From Nostoc linckia NIES-25 (GTDB lineage: Bacteria; Cyanobacteriota; Cyanobacteriia; Cyanobacteriales; Nostocaceae): a stretch of DNA of 64,000 nt. Of this stretch, positions 26,548 through 35,800 are shown one piece after another. The DNA is taken from positions 1,280,449-1,344,448 of the forward strand of contig NZ_AP018223.1 of assembly GCF_002368035.1 (NCBI RefSeq), in the 5' to 3' direction. The notes below the pieces were generated by a model. It saw nothing but the letters and a program-made list of their open reading frames with translations, was not told the DNA's origin and searched no databases. Position 1 is the first letter of the stretch. The number at the start of each line of letters is the position of its first letter. The position numbers were made by a program, and so were the translations under genes.

Positions 26548-26602
26548 GGCGTTTGAAGAACGTAGACGCCCTTTGGGCGGCTTACCGTAGGGTAACCCAG
26601 CA
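26548..26602. repeat. Dispersed palindromic repeat
   Basis: Contains GTAGACGCCCTTTGGGCGGC and TTACCGTAGGGTAACCC, both self-complementary, of the type also seen at 7881-7975, inside 52002-52145 and inside the kinase gene near 62700. Confidence 0.6.
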
Positions 26603-26624
26603 TTTTATCCTTGTTTATCTTGGG

Positions 26625-26718
26625 CAGGACTTACGCAAAAGATAACGAAAGTAGCGGTAATTCATGAATTACCGCAACGCTTGAATAAGGTTTTCAATCA
26701 CATCTTGCGTAAGTCCTG
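26625..26718. mobile_element. 94-bp MITE with CAGGACTTACGCA ends and 5-bp target duplication
   Basis: The ends CAGGACTTACGCAA and TTGCGTAAGTCCTG are inverted repeats, and the interior holds the palindrome GGTAATTCATGAATTACC. It is flanked on both sides by TTGGG (26620-26624 and 26719-26723), a clean target-site duplication. It is related to the copies at 52002-52145 and 55063-55115. Confidence 0.85.
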
Positions 26719-26812
26719 TTGGGTTTCACACACGGTAAGCCCAATCTACATTAATAAATTTTATGATAAGTAACTATCGAAACTTGATATTAACCCTAGC
26801 GCTAATAAAGTC

Positions 26813-27523
26813 ATGTCAGTTGCCCAAGATTTAGAACCAGCAGAAGATATAATATTTCCACCAGGAGATATCTACAGTGACGAACCACCATTGGAAAGCG
26901 ATTTACATCTACGCCAAATTATTCTGTTATTACAATGCTTAGAATTGTGGTGGCAAAATCGCAATGATTTTTATGCGGCGGGAAATTTGACAATTTACTA
27001 TAGCCAACGTCAACTTGAATCAGAAGAATTTCGCGGCCCAGACTTTTTTGTGGTGTTAGGATGCGAAAAAAAACCGCGCAAAAGTTGGGTGATTTGGCAA
27101 GAAGACGGTAAATATCCGAATATCATTGTTGAGTTGCTTTCGTCTTCCACAAAAGCCACAGACAAAGGTTTAAAAAAACAAATCTACCAAGATATCTTTC
27201 GCACACCGGAGTATTTTTGGTTTGACCCGGATAATTTAGAATTTGTGGGGTTTCATCTAGTAGACGGGAATTACCAACCAATAGAACCGAACCCCCAAGG
27301 TTGGTTATGGAGTCAGCAGTTAGATTTATATTTAGGCGTGCAGAACAATCAATTACGCTATTTTACAGCACAAGGACAGTTAGTGCCGACACCGCAAGAA
27401 TTGGCTGAACAAGAAAAGCAGCGTGCGGACGAAGAAAAGCAGCGTGCAGCACAAGAAAAACAGCGCGCAGAACGCCTAGCCGCTAAATTGCGAGAATTAA
27501 ATATTGACCCTGATAATCTATAA
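26813..27523 (+). CDS. Uma2 family endonuclease-like protein (DUF820)
   Basis: The protein has 236 residues. The Uma2/DUF820 core is a PD-(D/E)XK-type fold: GNLTIYYSQRQLESEEFRGP followed by DFFVVLG, WVIWQEDGKYPNIIVELLSS with the catalytic Glu, and Lys in DKGLKKQIY. The end is a coiled EKQRADEEKQRAAQEKQRAE tail, normal for this family. Uma2 copies are numerous in cyanobacteria; nuclease activity is presumed but not shown. Single gene. Confidence 0.92.
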   Translation: MSVAQDLEPAEDIIFPPGDIYSDEPPLESDLHLRQIILLLQCLELWWQNRNDFYAAGNLTIYYSQRQLESEEFRGPDFFVVLGCEKKPRKSWVIWQEDGKYPNIIVELLSSSTKATDKGLKKQIYQDIFRTPEYFWFDPDNLEFVGFHLVDGNYQPIEPNPQGWLWSQQLDLYLGVQNNQLRYFTAQGQLVPTPQELAEQEKQRADEEKQRAAQEKQRAERLAAKLRELNIDPDNL

Positions 27524-27612
27524 AATATTCGGCGTTATGGTGATATCTGGAGATTTGTAAATAATTCCGATATAATAAAAAGTTTGCCCGTCGCTTAAAA
27601 CTTTTTTTGAAT

Positions 27613-27930
27613 ATGCCCAAAACTTACACCGTAGAAATTCATCACCAAGGCCAAATTCATACTTTACAAGTCCCTGAAAATGAAACTATCTTATCAGTTG
27701 CCGAGGCAGCTGGTTTAGAGTTGCCGGCTTCTTGTCATGCAGGTGTTTGTACAACTTGTGCCGGTCAAATCAGCGAGGGAAAGGTAGATCAAGCTGATGG
27801 TATGGGCGTTAGTCCGCATTTACAACAGCAAGGTTACGTATTGCTTTGTGTTGCCAAACCCCTTTCCGATCTAAAAATTGAGACTGAAAAAGAAGACACA
27901 CTTTATCAGTTGCAATTTGGCAAAGACTAA
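27613..27930 (+). CDS. [2Fe-2S] plant-type ferredoxin
   Basis: From the ATG at 27613 the protein has 105 residues. The cluster cysteines lie in CHAGVCTTC (CxxxxCxxC) and in YVLLCVAKP. The residues around the cluster (SCHAGVCTTCAGQISEGKVD, QADGMGV) resemble cyanobacterial ferredoxins of the accessory type rather than the main photosynthetic PetF1, which has the longer SCRAGACSTC pattern. It would carry single electrons in the cytosol. A TTG two codons upstream is a less likely start. Confidence 0.92.
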   Translation: MPKTYTVEIHHQGQIHTLQVPENETILSVAEAAGLELPASCHAGVCTTCAGQISEGKVDQADGMGVSPHLQQQGYVLLCVAKPLSDLKIETEKEDTLYQLQFGKD

Positions 27931-27950
27931 TAATTGAGAAAATATGTATC

Positions 27951-28006
27951 AGTGAACAGTTATCAGTATAAATGTTGATTTATTGATAGCTGAATGACTG
28001 TTCACT
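27951..28006. repeat. Inverted repeat downstream of the ferredoxin gene
   Basis: AGTGAACAGT (27951-27960) and ACTGTTCACT (27997-28006) are perfect complements with imperfect extension (TATCAG / CTGA). It may act as a terminator; similar repeats are common in Nostoc-type genomes. Confidence 0.55.
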
Positions 28007-28097
28007 AGCATCATTACAAAAACTGAAAAATCATACAAGTATTTCATAGCACCTGATAAGCTATTCTATAAACTAAAAATCAACAGGATTTAGGGCG

Positions 28098-28277
28098 ATG
28101 ACAACTCATTTTATTACGGCAGAAATCGACCTGCAAGAAACTCCGGCCGAATTACTCAAAACAATTGAAACAGAGTTAAAGAAACAAGGCGAACCCCTAC
28201 GTTGGGCTGTTACCTCTGTAGATGTTGCCCAGCAAAAGGCTACAGTTGAAGCCGTTGTCACGACAGTCGAGAGTTAG
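28098..28277 (+). CDS. Small conserved-looking protein upstream of DUF3326 gene
   Basis: A complete 59-codon gene (MTTHFITAEIDLQETPAELL to VEAVVTTVES) with ATG at 28098 and GATTTAGGGCG upstream. The pattern of a short N-terminal strand, an amphipathic helix (PAELLKTIETELKKQGEP) and two beta strands suggests a folded mini-protein. I know no function. It points toward the DUF3326 gene 111 bases away, across a G-rich direct repeat, and may form a unit with it. Confidence 0.6.
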   Translation: MTTHFITAEIDLQETPAELLKTIETELKKQGEPLRWAVTSVDVAQQKATVEAVVTTVES

Positions 28278-28388
28278 GAGTAGCGAGATGGGGAGATGGG
28301 GAGATGGGGAGACAAGAGAAACAAGGGAAAGAATTTTTCACTTGTACCTATTGCCTTCTAACTCCTAACTCCTAACTCACCACTCAAT

Positions 28389-29456
28389 ATGCATCCATAC
28401 ACTGCTATTTTAATTGTACCAACTGGCGTTGGGGCTGCCATTGGCGGTTACGCTGGAGACGCTTTGCCTATTGCCAAACTTCTAGCACAGGTTTGCGATC
28501 GCCTCATTACTCACCCCAATGTCCTCAATGGCGCAAGTTTGTACTGGAATCTCCCCAATGCTTTCTACGTTGAAGGTTTCGGACTTGACAAATTCGCTGC
28601 TGGGTGCTGGGGGCTGCGTCCAGTGCGGAATAACAAGATAGGTTTGCTTTTAGACCAAGGTATTGAGCCAGAGTTACGGCTAAGACACCTACAAGCAGCC
28701 GACGCAGCTAAAGCGACTCTGGGATTGACGTTAACAGATTATGTCATCACAGATGCACCATTAAATGTAGAATTACGGACTACTTCATCGGGTGCAAGTT
28801 GGGGGACAATTGGCAACCCCGATAGCTTGTTAAGGGCAGCGGAAATACTGATAAAAAAAGCTGGGGCAGAAGCGATCGCAGTTGTAGCCCGTTTCCCAGA
28901 TGATATGGATGAGGAGGCAGTACAGAAATATCGCCAGGGTGAAGGAGTTGATTCTCTAGCGGGTGCAGAAGCTGTAATTAGCCACTTAGTTGTGCGAACC
29001 TTTCAAATTCCTTGCGCCCATTCACCAGCTATTGCTAGCGCACCTCCAGAACCGGACTTATCACCGCGTTCCGCTGCTGAGGAATTGGGTTACACATTTT
29101 TACCCTGCGTTCTCGTCGGTTTGAGTCGTGCGCCGCAATTTATAGTTGAAAGAAAAGCGATAGGATTAGAACAAGAAGATATTTGGGCAGATGGAGTGGA
29201 TGCTCTTGTCGTACCTGCAAATGCTTGTGGTAGTAGCGCCTTACTGAGTTTAAGCCAAACACCATGCCAAATAATTACAGTAGAAGAAAATAAAACTGTT
29301 ATAAAAGTTCCTCCCCAACCGTTGGGGATCAAATCCATACAGGTAAACTCATATTTAGAGGCAGTGGGCGTATTGGTGGCACATAAAGCAGGCATCGATC
29401 CATATATTCTTCGTCCCAAATTATCCTCTTTGCAACCAGTAGCTATTAGGAGTTAG
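28389..29456 (+). CDS. DUF3326 family protein
   Basis: A 355-residue protein that matches DUF3326: ILIVPTGVGAAIGGYAGDAL at the N-terminus, RTTSSGASWGTIGNPDSLLR in the middle, and ALVVPANACGSSALLSL near the C-terminus. The Gly-rich N-terminal loop suggests nucleotide or substrate binding. The family is nearly restricted to cyanobacteria and plants' plastids; its reaction is unknown. No signal peptide. Confidence 0.88.
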   Translation: MHPYTAILIVPTGVGAAIGGYAGDALPIAKLLAQVCDRLITHPNVLNGASLYWNLPNAFYVEGFGLDKFAAGCWGLRPVRNNKIGLLLDQGIEPELRLRHLQAADAAKATLGLTLTDYVITDAPLNVELRTTSSGASWGTIGNPDSLLRAAEILIKKAGAEAIAVVARFPDDMDEEAVQKYRQGEGVDSLAGAEAVISHLVVRTFQIPCAHSPAIASAPPEPDLSPRSAAEELGYTFLPCVLVGLSRAPQFIVERKAIGLEQEDIWADGVDALVVPANACGSSALLSLSQTPCQIITVEENKTVIKVPPQPLGIKSIQVNSYLEAVGVLVAHKAGIDPYILRPKLSSLQPVAIRS

Positions 29457-29561
29457 GAGTAGGCGCACTAGCAACACCTACTGACTAAAAATCAAATAAA
29501 CATCAATAATTCAATCCCTTTCCCCTTTGCCCCTTCCCCCTTCCCCTTTCCCAAAAAACCC

Positions 29562-30158
29562 GTGATTGAACAACAAAAGCAAGAACCAGAAATTCCATAT
29601 CTAACGCGCTTCCAAGTACTTGTAGCTATGGGAGCGACTGCAATCATTTTGTTTATAGTCGCCAAACTATCGTTGTACTTTGGCAACTTTTCTCTATTTT
29701 CCTGGAACTTGAACCAAACAGATTTGCTCTTAGGTGTAGGCTTAGGATTTGCCATCACCGCATTAAGTGGCTTAACTTATCGCCTTTGGAGTTCCTACCG
29801 CAAAAGTGCAGATTTGTATCTAGAAATAATCTTAAAGCCTTTAGCCTTACCAGACTTAATTTGGTTAGGTTTGCTACCTGGTTTGAGTGAAGAATTGTTA
29901 TTTCGGGGAGTGATGCTGCCAGCTTTAGGTTTTGACCATCTAGCTGTGATTGTATCTAGTCTTTGCTTTGGAATTTTACACCTGAGTGGTTCTCAACAAT
30001 GGCCCTATGTAGTTTGGGCAACCATTGTCGGCATGATATTAGGATATAGTGCCTTGCTCAGTGGCAACTTATTAGTGCCCATCACTGCTCATATTATGAC
30101 GAATTGGATCTCTAGTTATATCTGGAAAATTTGGCAATTGTCGAAAAGTAAAAAATAA
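29562..30158 (+). CDS. CPBP-family intramembrane metalloprotease
   Basis: A 198-residue membrane protein with about five helices. The CPBP (Abi/CAAX protease-like) motifs are present: PGLSEELLFRGVMLP (EExxxR) and FGILHLSG, then HIMTNW with the second-site His and Asn. GTG start. The family cleaves within membranes; cyanobacterial and plant members occur in thylakoid or plasma membranes. Substrate not known. It starts within a C-rich low-complexity run, so an internal start is possible. Confidence 0.85.
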   Translation: MIEQQKQEPEIPYLTRFQVLVAMGATAIILFIVAKLSLYFGNFSLFSWNLNQTDLLLGVGLGFAITALSGLTYRLWSSYRKSADLYLEIILKPLALPDLIWLGLLPGLSEELLFRGVMLPALGFDHLAVIVSSLCFGILHLSGSQQWPYVVWATIVGMILGYSALLSGNLLVPITAHIMTNWISSYIWKIWQLSKSKK

Positions 30159-30230
30159 GATGTTGCTAAATCAGATTCAGCGTTGAAAATAGAATTATAA
30201 AATTTATTTTTTAGGAGGTTTACCACGCTT

Positions 30231-30602
30231 TCATGCTTTAGATGCAGGAGGTGGAGAGCTTGGAGGTTCTTGGAGAATTTCTATAATTGCAGTGATAACT
30301 TTGTCAATTTTTTCATCCTTGAGACTACCTATTTTTCTTAAAACTAAATCTTTCTTAGTAGTATACAGGGCACTAGGATGTATATAAGAAATTAAGTCTA
30401 GTTTCCCAATACGAAAATCTCCTTCTTCTAATTTAATCTCTTTTTCCCTACCTGATTTACTCGTAATTACACAAACAATAATATTACTGCCAGATTCAGC
30501 AACAATTAAAGCAGGTCTTTTTTTACTATCCAAAGCATCTAAAAAAGGATAATTAATTACAATTACATCACCCTTGGTCAAGTGTTCTATAGATTTTTCC
30601 AA
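30231..30602 (-). CDS. MazF/PemK-type toxin with shortened C-terminus
   Basis: This 123-residue protein has the MazF/PemK features GDVIVINYPF, KKRPALIVAE and CVITSK. MazF toxins are mRNA interferases. It ends PPPASKA followed by TGA; the next codons in frame read KRGKPPKK then TAA. That suggests a CGA-to-TGA change removed a basic tail of about nine residues. Its start overlaps the antitoxin gene by 16 bases. Confidence 0.85.
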   Translation of the reverse strand: MEKSIEHLTKGDVIVINYPFLDALDSKKRPALIVAESGSNIIVCVITSKSGREKEIKLEEGDFRIGKLDLISYIHPSALYTTKKDLVLRKIGSLKDEKIDKVITAIIEILQEPPSSPPPASKA

Positions 30603-30844
30603 GCTTCGTCTTCCTGTTCATTAAGCCAATATTCATTCAGTGCAGATTCACTAATTTTCATAAAATCTAGTATAATCTCATCAAAATCAGATGATTCTAT
30701 TTGATGCAAGTTTTCCGGTATTAAGTCCTTTTCTTCTAATAGTTTAAAAGCAGCATTTATTACCTCTAACGCATTAGTATACTTACCTTTTATTATCTGT
30801 TTCCTGATAAATTCTTCCTGCTCTGGATTGAGGGAAATGTTCAT
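30587..30844 (-). CDS. ParD-like antitoxin paired with MazF-type toxin
   Basis: An 85-residue acidic protein whose N-terminal half (ISLNPEQEEFIRKQIIKGKY, then TNALEVINAAFKLLEE) is a ParD/CC2985-type ribbon-helix-helix. The C-terminal half (EIILDFMKISESALNEYWL) would bind the toxin. ParD antitoxins usually partner ParE; here the partner is MazF-like, so the pair is a hybrid. The genes overlap by 16 bases. Confidence 0.82.
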   Translation of the reverse strand: MNISLNPEQEEFIRKQIIKGKYTNALEVINAAFKLLEEKDLIPENLHQIESSDFDEIILDFMKISESALNEYWLNEQEDEAWKNL

Positions 30845-30988
30845 TTACTAGTACCTGAGTTTGGTTTTCAAATCTTTTCAGTATGCCTCTATTTTAGATT
30901 CTAGCTTGGTAACTAAATCTAGTTGCGATCGCCCAAAGCTGACTCGTGCAAAAATGAGTTTTGATAAGCACAGCAGTATTTACTCTAA

Positions 30989-31633
30989 CTAAGAATTAGT
31001 ATAGGCTGCCAAGGCGATCGCCATCGGTAAAATGCGATGTTCTTGAATTTGAATTCTGGCGTGCAGTGTTTCTGGCGTATCATCCGGCAACACTGGTACT
31101 GCGGCTTGCATTAAGATAGGACCGCTGTCCATTTCTAAACAAGCAATATGCACAGTACAGCCAGTGATTTTTACCCCAGACGCTAAAGCTTGTTCTACAG
31201 CATTAATTCCCTTAAAACTAGGCAACAAACTCGGATGTATATTAATAATTTTGTTAGGAAAAGCATCAATAAAGACCGATGTCAACAGTCGCATCCAGCC
31301 CGCCAAAATCACCCATTCGACATCATACTGTCGTAATGTCTGCACAATTTTCTCATCAAACTTTTTCCGGCTTTTGTAGTCGCGGTGATTCAACAACACA
31401 GCTTCTACTCCTCGATTCGCTGCTCTAACCGCTGCTTTAGCCGTGGGATTATTATAAATCAAAACTTGAATTTTGCCATTTAGCTGTCCATCTTCGATCG
31501 CTTGGGCAACTACATCAAAATTGCTGCCATTTCCAGAAGCCATAACTCCGAGTTTTAAAGGAGTGTCTTGTCGGCAGACATTGTTAACGCTGGGAGAAAC
31601 CAAGCTAGGGGTACAATCAGGGCAAAGAGTCAT
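30989..31633 (-). CDS. purN: Phosphoribosylglycinamide formyltransferase
   Basis: The protein has 214 residues. After a ~25-residue N-terminal extension with CPDC and SVNNVC cysteines, the GART fold begins KLGVMASGNGSNF. The active-site motif is NIHPSLLPSFKG (catalytic Asn and His) and the Asp is in LEMDSGPIL. It transfers formyl from 10-formyl-THF to GAR, the third step of purine synthesis, in the cytosol. It is divergent from the sugar permease gene with 24 bases between them. The N-terminal extension is unusual but common in cyanobacteria. Confidence 0.95.
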   Translation of the reverse strand: MTLCPDCTPSLVSPSVNNVCRQDTPLKLGVMASGNGSNFDVVAQAIEDGQLNGKIQVLIYNNPTAKAAVRAANRGVEAVLLNHRDYKSRKKFDEKIVQTLRQYDVEWVILAGWMRLLTSVFIDAFPNKIINIHPSLLPSFKGINAVEQALASGVKITGCTVHIACLEMDSGPILMQAAVPVLPDDTPETLHARIQIQEHRILPMAIALAAYTNS

Positions 31634-31657
31634 AACAGCAAAAAGGAAAAATTATAA

Positions 31658-32539
31658 ATGCCAAAAACATATAGTAAGTCTTGGTTGGATAATGATACAG
31701 CGGCTGCTTGGATTTTTCTCACACCAGCACTAATTTTATTAGGCATTTTTATTATTTGGCCCATAGCCTATTTGTTTTACCTCAGTTTCACCGCTGGCAG
31801 TTTCACTTCAAAGGGTATTTATTGGATAGGTTTAAAAAACTATTGGCGCTTGTTATTGAACTCTGACTTCTGGCAAGTTATTGGTAACACCATTTATTTT
31901 ACTGTTGCCACCATCATTCCGAGTTTAATTATCCCCTTGGGATTAGCAGTGTTATTAAATCGCTCCTTGGCTTTGCGGGGAATTTTGCGGAGTGCTTATT
32001 TTTTACCATCAATTATTTCTCTTGTGGCTTCTGGCTTAGGATTTCGCTGGCTGTTTCAAACAACGGGGCCAGTGAACGGACTTTTAGATTTTTTTGGTAT
32101 TCCAGCCGTGCCTTGGCTAGCAGATACATTTTGGGCAATGCCAATACTGATTTTAATGAGTATCTGGAAACAAATCGGCTTCAATATGGTGGTATTTTTA
32201 GCCGGGTTGCAAGCAATTCCCCCCAACCGTTATGAAGCAGCAGATTTAGACGGTGCAGATGCTTGGCAACAATTTTGGCATATTACATTACCCGGATTGC
32301 GTCCCACCGTTATATTTGCCACAATCACCACCGCGATTTTTACATTGCGGAGTTTTGAACAAGCTTATGTCATAACTGGCGGCGGCCCCTTGAATTCCAC
32401 TAATTTGCTAGTTTATTACATTTATCAAGAAGCCTTTGCTCAATTTGATTTTGGTTATGCCGCCGCCGCCGCAACGGTATTGTTAGCAGTAACTTTGGTA
32501 CTGGTGTATTTACAATTACAAACTTGGGGAGAGGAGTAG
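31658..32539 (+). CDS. ABC sugar permease, CUT1 family (UgpA/MalF-like)
   Basis: A 293-residue protein with six transmembrane helices. It has the EAA loop typical of binding-protein-dependent permeases: RYEAADLDGADAWQQFWHI, then LPGLRP. It fits the MalF/UgpA/LacF type that pairs with a MalG/UgpE partner. No second permease, ATPase or binding protein is adjacent, so it must work with parts encoded elsewhere. It takes sugars or glycerophosphate-type solutes across the plasma membrane. Confidence 0.88.
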   Translation: MPKTYSKSWLDNDTAAAWIFLTPALILLGIFIIWPIAYLFYLSFTAGSFTSKGIYWIGLKNYWRLLLNSDFWQVIGNTIYFTVATIIPSLIIPLGLAVLLNRSLALRGILRSAYFLPSIISLVASGLGFRWLFQTTGPVNGLLDFFGIPAVPWLADTFWAMPILILMSIWKQIGFNMVVFLAGLQAIPPNRYEAADLDGADAWQQFWHITLPGLRPTVIFATITTAIFTLRSFEQAYVITGGGPLNSTNLLVYYIYQEAFAQFDFGYAAAAATVLLAVTLVLVYLQLQTWGEE

Positions 32540-32591
32540 AATTTTATCAGTTGTTAAATCATCCCTGAATTCAGCAACGCCGAATATCATT

Positions 32592-32685
32592 CAGGATTTA
32601 TGCAATAAGTCTCTGAAACTCTTATTTCTCTGTGCCCTCTGCGTCCTCTGCGGTTAGATTTTTCGTTACCTGTGCGTAAGTCCCG
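32592..32685. mobile_element. Degenerate MITE with CAGGAYTTAYGCA ends
   Basis: The left end CAGGATTTATGCAA and right end GTGCGTAAGTCCCG are the family ends with mutations, and the interior (CTCTGCGTCCTCTGCGG) matches the 51748-51840 element. The flanks ATCAT and ATCGT may be an eroded target duplication. Confidence 0.6.
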
Positions 32686-32730
32686 ATCGTTATCTGAGTA
32701 AGTTGGATAATTTATTTTCTGGAAGTGCCC

Positions 32731-32793
32731 AATTCGATTGCATCGCCTCGCAATTGAGTTGTATCGCCTTGCAATTGAATTGTATTGACATGC
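32731..32793. repeat. 21-bp tandem repeat, three units, before the caspase gene
   Basis: Units begin AATTCGATTG, AATTGAGTTG and AATTGAATTG at 32731, 32752 and 32773. The array ends 55 bases upstream of the start at 32848. Confidence 0.7.
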
Positions 32794-32847
32794 AATGTTA
32801 TATAGATAAAAGCGGTATAGAATTCGATCGCAGCATAGGTAAATTAA

Positions 32848-35800
32848 ATGGCGAAGGTAGCTTTGCTGATTGGAGTCAGTGAGTATGAGCCAGGGCTGAA
32901 CTCTTTGCCCAGTGCAGTTAGAGATGTGGAAGCAGTGCGCGAGGTGCTGCTGCATCCAGAGATGGGCGGATTTGCTGCATCAGATATTACTATGCTAAAA
33001 AATCCCGAACGACAAATTGTAGAAATAGCGATCGAAACGCTGTTCTCCAGTCGGCACAAGGATGATTTGCTGCTGCTGTACTTTTCGGGACACGGCATCA
33101 AAGACGATCGCGGTAGGCTGTATCTGGCGACTCGCAACACCAGTAAAACGCAGCAGGGCGAATTGATTCGCTCAACGTCGGTGTCTGCCAATTTTATTCA
33201 CGATCGCATGAGTGAAAGCCGCTCCCGTCGGCAAGTGGTAATTCTAGATAGCTGCTTTAGTGGTGCGTTTGCTGAGGGAATGTCTGCCAAAGATGACGGT
33301 ACGATTGACATTTGGAAGGAGTTAGGTGGTGAAGGACGAGCCGTGTTGACTTCTTCTACTTCGACTCAATATTCTTTTGAGGAAAAGGGGCAAGATTTAT
33401 CGATTTACACTCGTTTTTTGGTTGCAGGCATCAAATCGGGAGAAGCCGATCGCGATGGGGATGAATTTATCTCCATTGATGAACTCCATGAATACGCCAG
33501 TCAGAAGGTGCGAGAACTTCAGCCTGCAATGAAGCCGGAAATCTATGCAATTCGAGAAGGCTTTAAAATTCGACTGGCAAAGGTGGCTCTAGGCGATCCC
33601 AGACAGCGATACCGGAAAGAGGTAGCGCGATTTATTCATCGAGGCGAAATTTCTTTTGTTGGCCGTCGTACATTGGATGTATTGAGGACTCGCTTGGAAT
33701 TGGAGATAACTGATGCCAAGACCATCGAAGATGAAGTGTTAGAACCGTATCGCAAGCAGTTCCGCAAAAACCTCCAGCAGTATCAGCAGGTGTTCGCCGA
33801 ACTACTGGAGCGAGACGAGACAATTACCGATGGCGATCGCCAGGATTTGCAAAATCTCCAGCAAATTTTGGGGTTGCGGAATGAGGACACGATGCCGATT
33901 GAGGCACAGGTGACTGCACGCTTTCAGACACATCAACAAAACCTCCAAACATATCAGCAGGCATTTACAACGGCACTGCGACAGGAGTTTCCCCTGAGTG
34001 CAGCAAGCCGCGATCGCTTACGGCAAATCCAGCAGCAATTAGAACTTGCCGATAAAAATATTGTCGCAATTGAATCTCAGATTACGGCTGAGGTAGAGGC
34101 ATATCACCAGAAACTCCAACACTACGAACGGCTGTTTTTTACTGCCACCCAGCAGGAATATCCCCTCAGCGAACCAACCCAGACTCACTTACGCCAACAG
34201 CAGCAGAACTTGGGACTAACGGATGTAGATGTTGCACCAATTGAAGCGCAAATCACCACGCAGATTGAAAGCTATCATCAAAAACTCCAGCAGTACGAGC
34301 AGGCGTATGTGAAAGCGACGCAGCACCAGCATTATCCTGATGAGGTGACGCGAAAGCAGTTGCAGCAAACCTGGCAAACGTTGGGGTTAAGCGAAGAAGA
34401 TGTGGGGGCGATCGAGAGGCGAATTAATGCGGAGATTAAAACGCATCAAGCAAACTTGCGGCAATACGAGCAAGAGTTTAGAGAAGCTGTTGAACAAGAA
34501 TATCCCCTCAATCCTGTCAAACGCTCTCAACTAACGCAACGTCATCAAGCGTTGAATCTGACTGCTGAGAATGTGACTGCAATTGAAAATCCAATTATTG
34601 CTGCGATCGAGGAACATCGGCAAAAGTTACAACAGTATGAAGAAGTGTTTAGAGAGTACATACAGTTTGAATATCCTCTTAGCGATACAACTCGTGAAGA
34701 ACTACAGCGCTTTCAAAGAATTTTAGAATTAAATGATGCGGAAACATCTGCACTTGAAGCAATTATTATTCAATCATCTTCAGAAGCAGAATACCGGAAA
34801 GAGCAAGAGAGAATCAGACAGCAGCAGCAGGCAGAAAAACAACAACAAGAAGCTGCACGACTAAAGCGCCAGGAGGCAGAGAAACAACGGCAGCCAGAGG
34901 AAGCAGAAAAACAACAAAAATTACAGCAGTATATTCAGCAGCCAAGCCGTACTCAACCGACTCAAGAGCGAATAACCCGACAAAAGTTCTTGAAGTGGGC
35001 TGGTTTAGGTGGTGTAGGTTTGTTGACAGCAGTGGCAGGCCGTGAAATTTTTAACAGTCAATCACCGACACCTAAATCTACATTACCGACACCTCAATCT
35101 ACTAATCAACCGGCTAATAAATCAACAAATATCTCTGTAGCTGAACCCAAATATATTTCCGTTAAGTTTGAAACCGTAACGGTAGATAAAAAGGGACAAA
35201 TAATTAAACGAGATGCTAACAAGCAAGCTAAGTTCTTTAAAGAGGACTTAGGCAATGGCATCACTTTAGATATGGTTGAGATTCCTGGAGGCTCTTTTAA
35301 TATGGGTTCGCCACTTGCTGAAAATGGTCGAACCAAAAATGAAGAACCACAGCACGTTGTAAATGTACCTGCTTTTTTTATAGGCAATTTTGAAGTGACT
35401 CAGGAACAGTACCAGCAAATAATGGGTAGCAATCCGTCCTTCTTCAAAGGAGCAAAACGTCCTGTAGAAAAAGTATCCTGGAATGATGCAATAGACTTTT
35501 GCAAAAAGCTGAGTCAAAAGACTGGGCGTAAATATCGCCTACCTAGTGAAGCAGAGTGGGAATATGCCTGTCGTGCAGGAACAACAACACCATTTCACTT
35601 CGGCGAGACGATTACAACTGAGTTAGCTAACTATGATGGAGATTCCGCCTATGCTTCTGCACCAAAAGGAAAAAATCGTCAAGAAACAACACAAGTAGGA
35701 AGTTTTCCACACAACGCCTTTGGATTATACGATATGCACGGGAATGTCTGGGAGTGGTGCCAAGATACTTGGCATGACAGCTATGAAGGAGCGCCTAGTG

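Noticed and set aside
32587..32955. 122-codon minus-strand ORF with NSIARRYNSIARRCN repeats
   Set aside because: It is the antisense reading of the 21-bp tandem repeats and a MITE and overlaps the caspase gene start.
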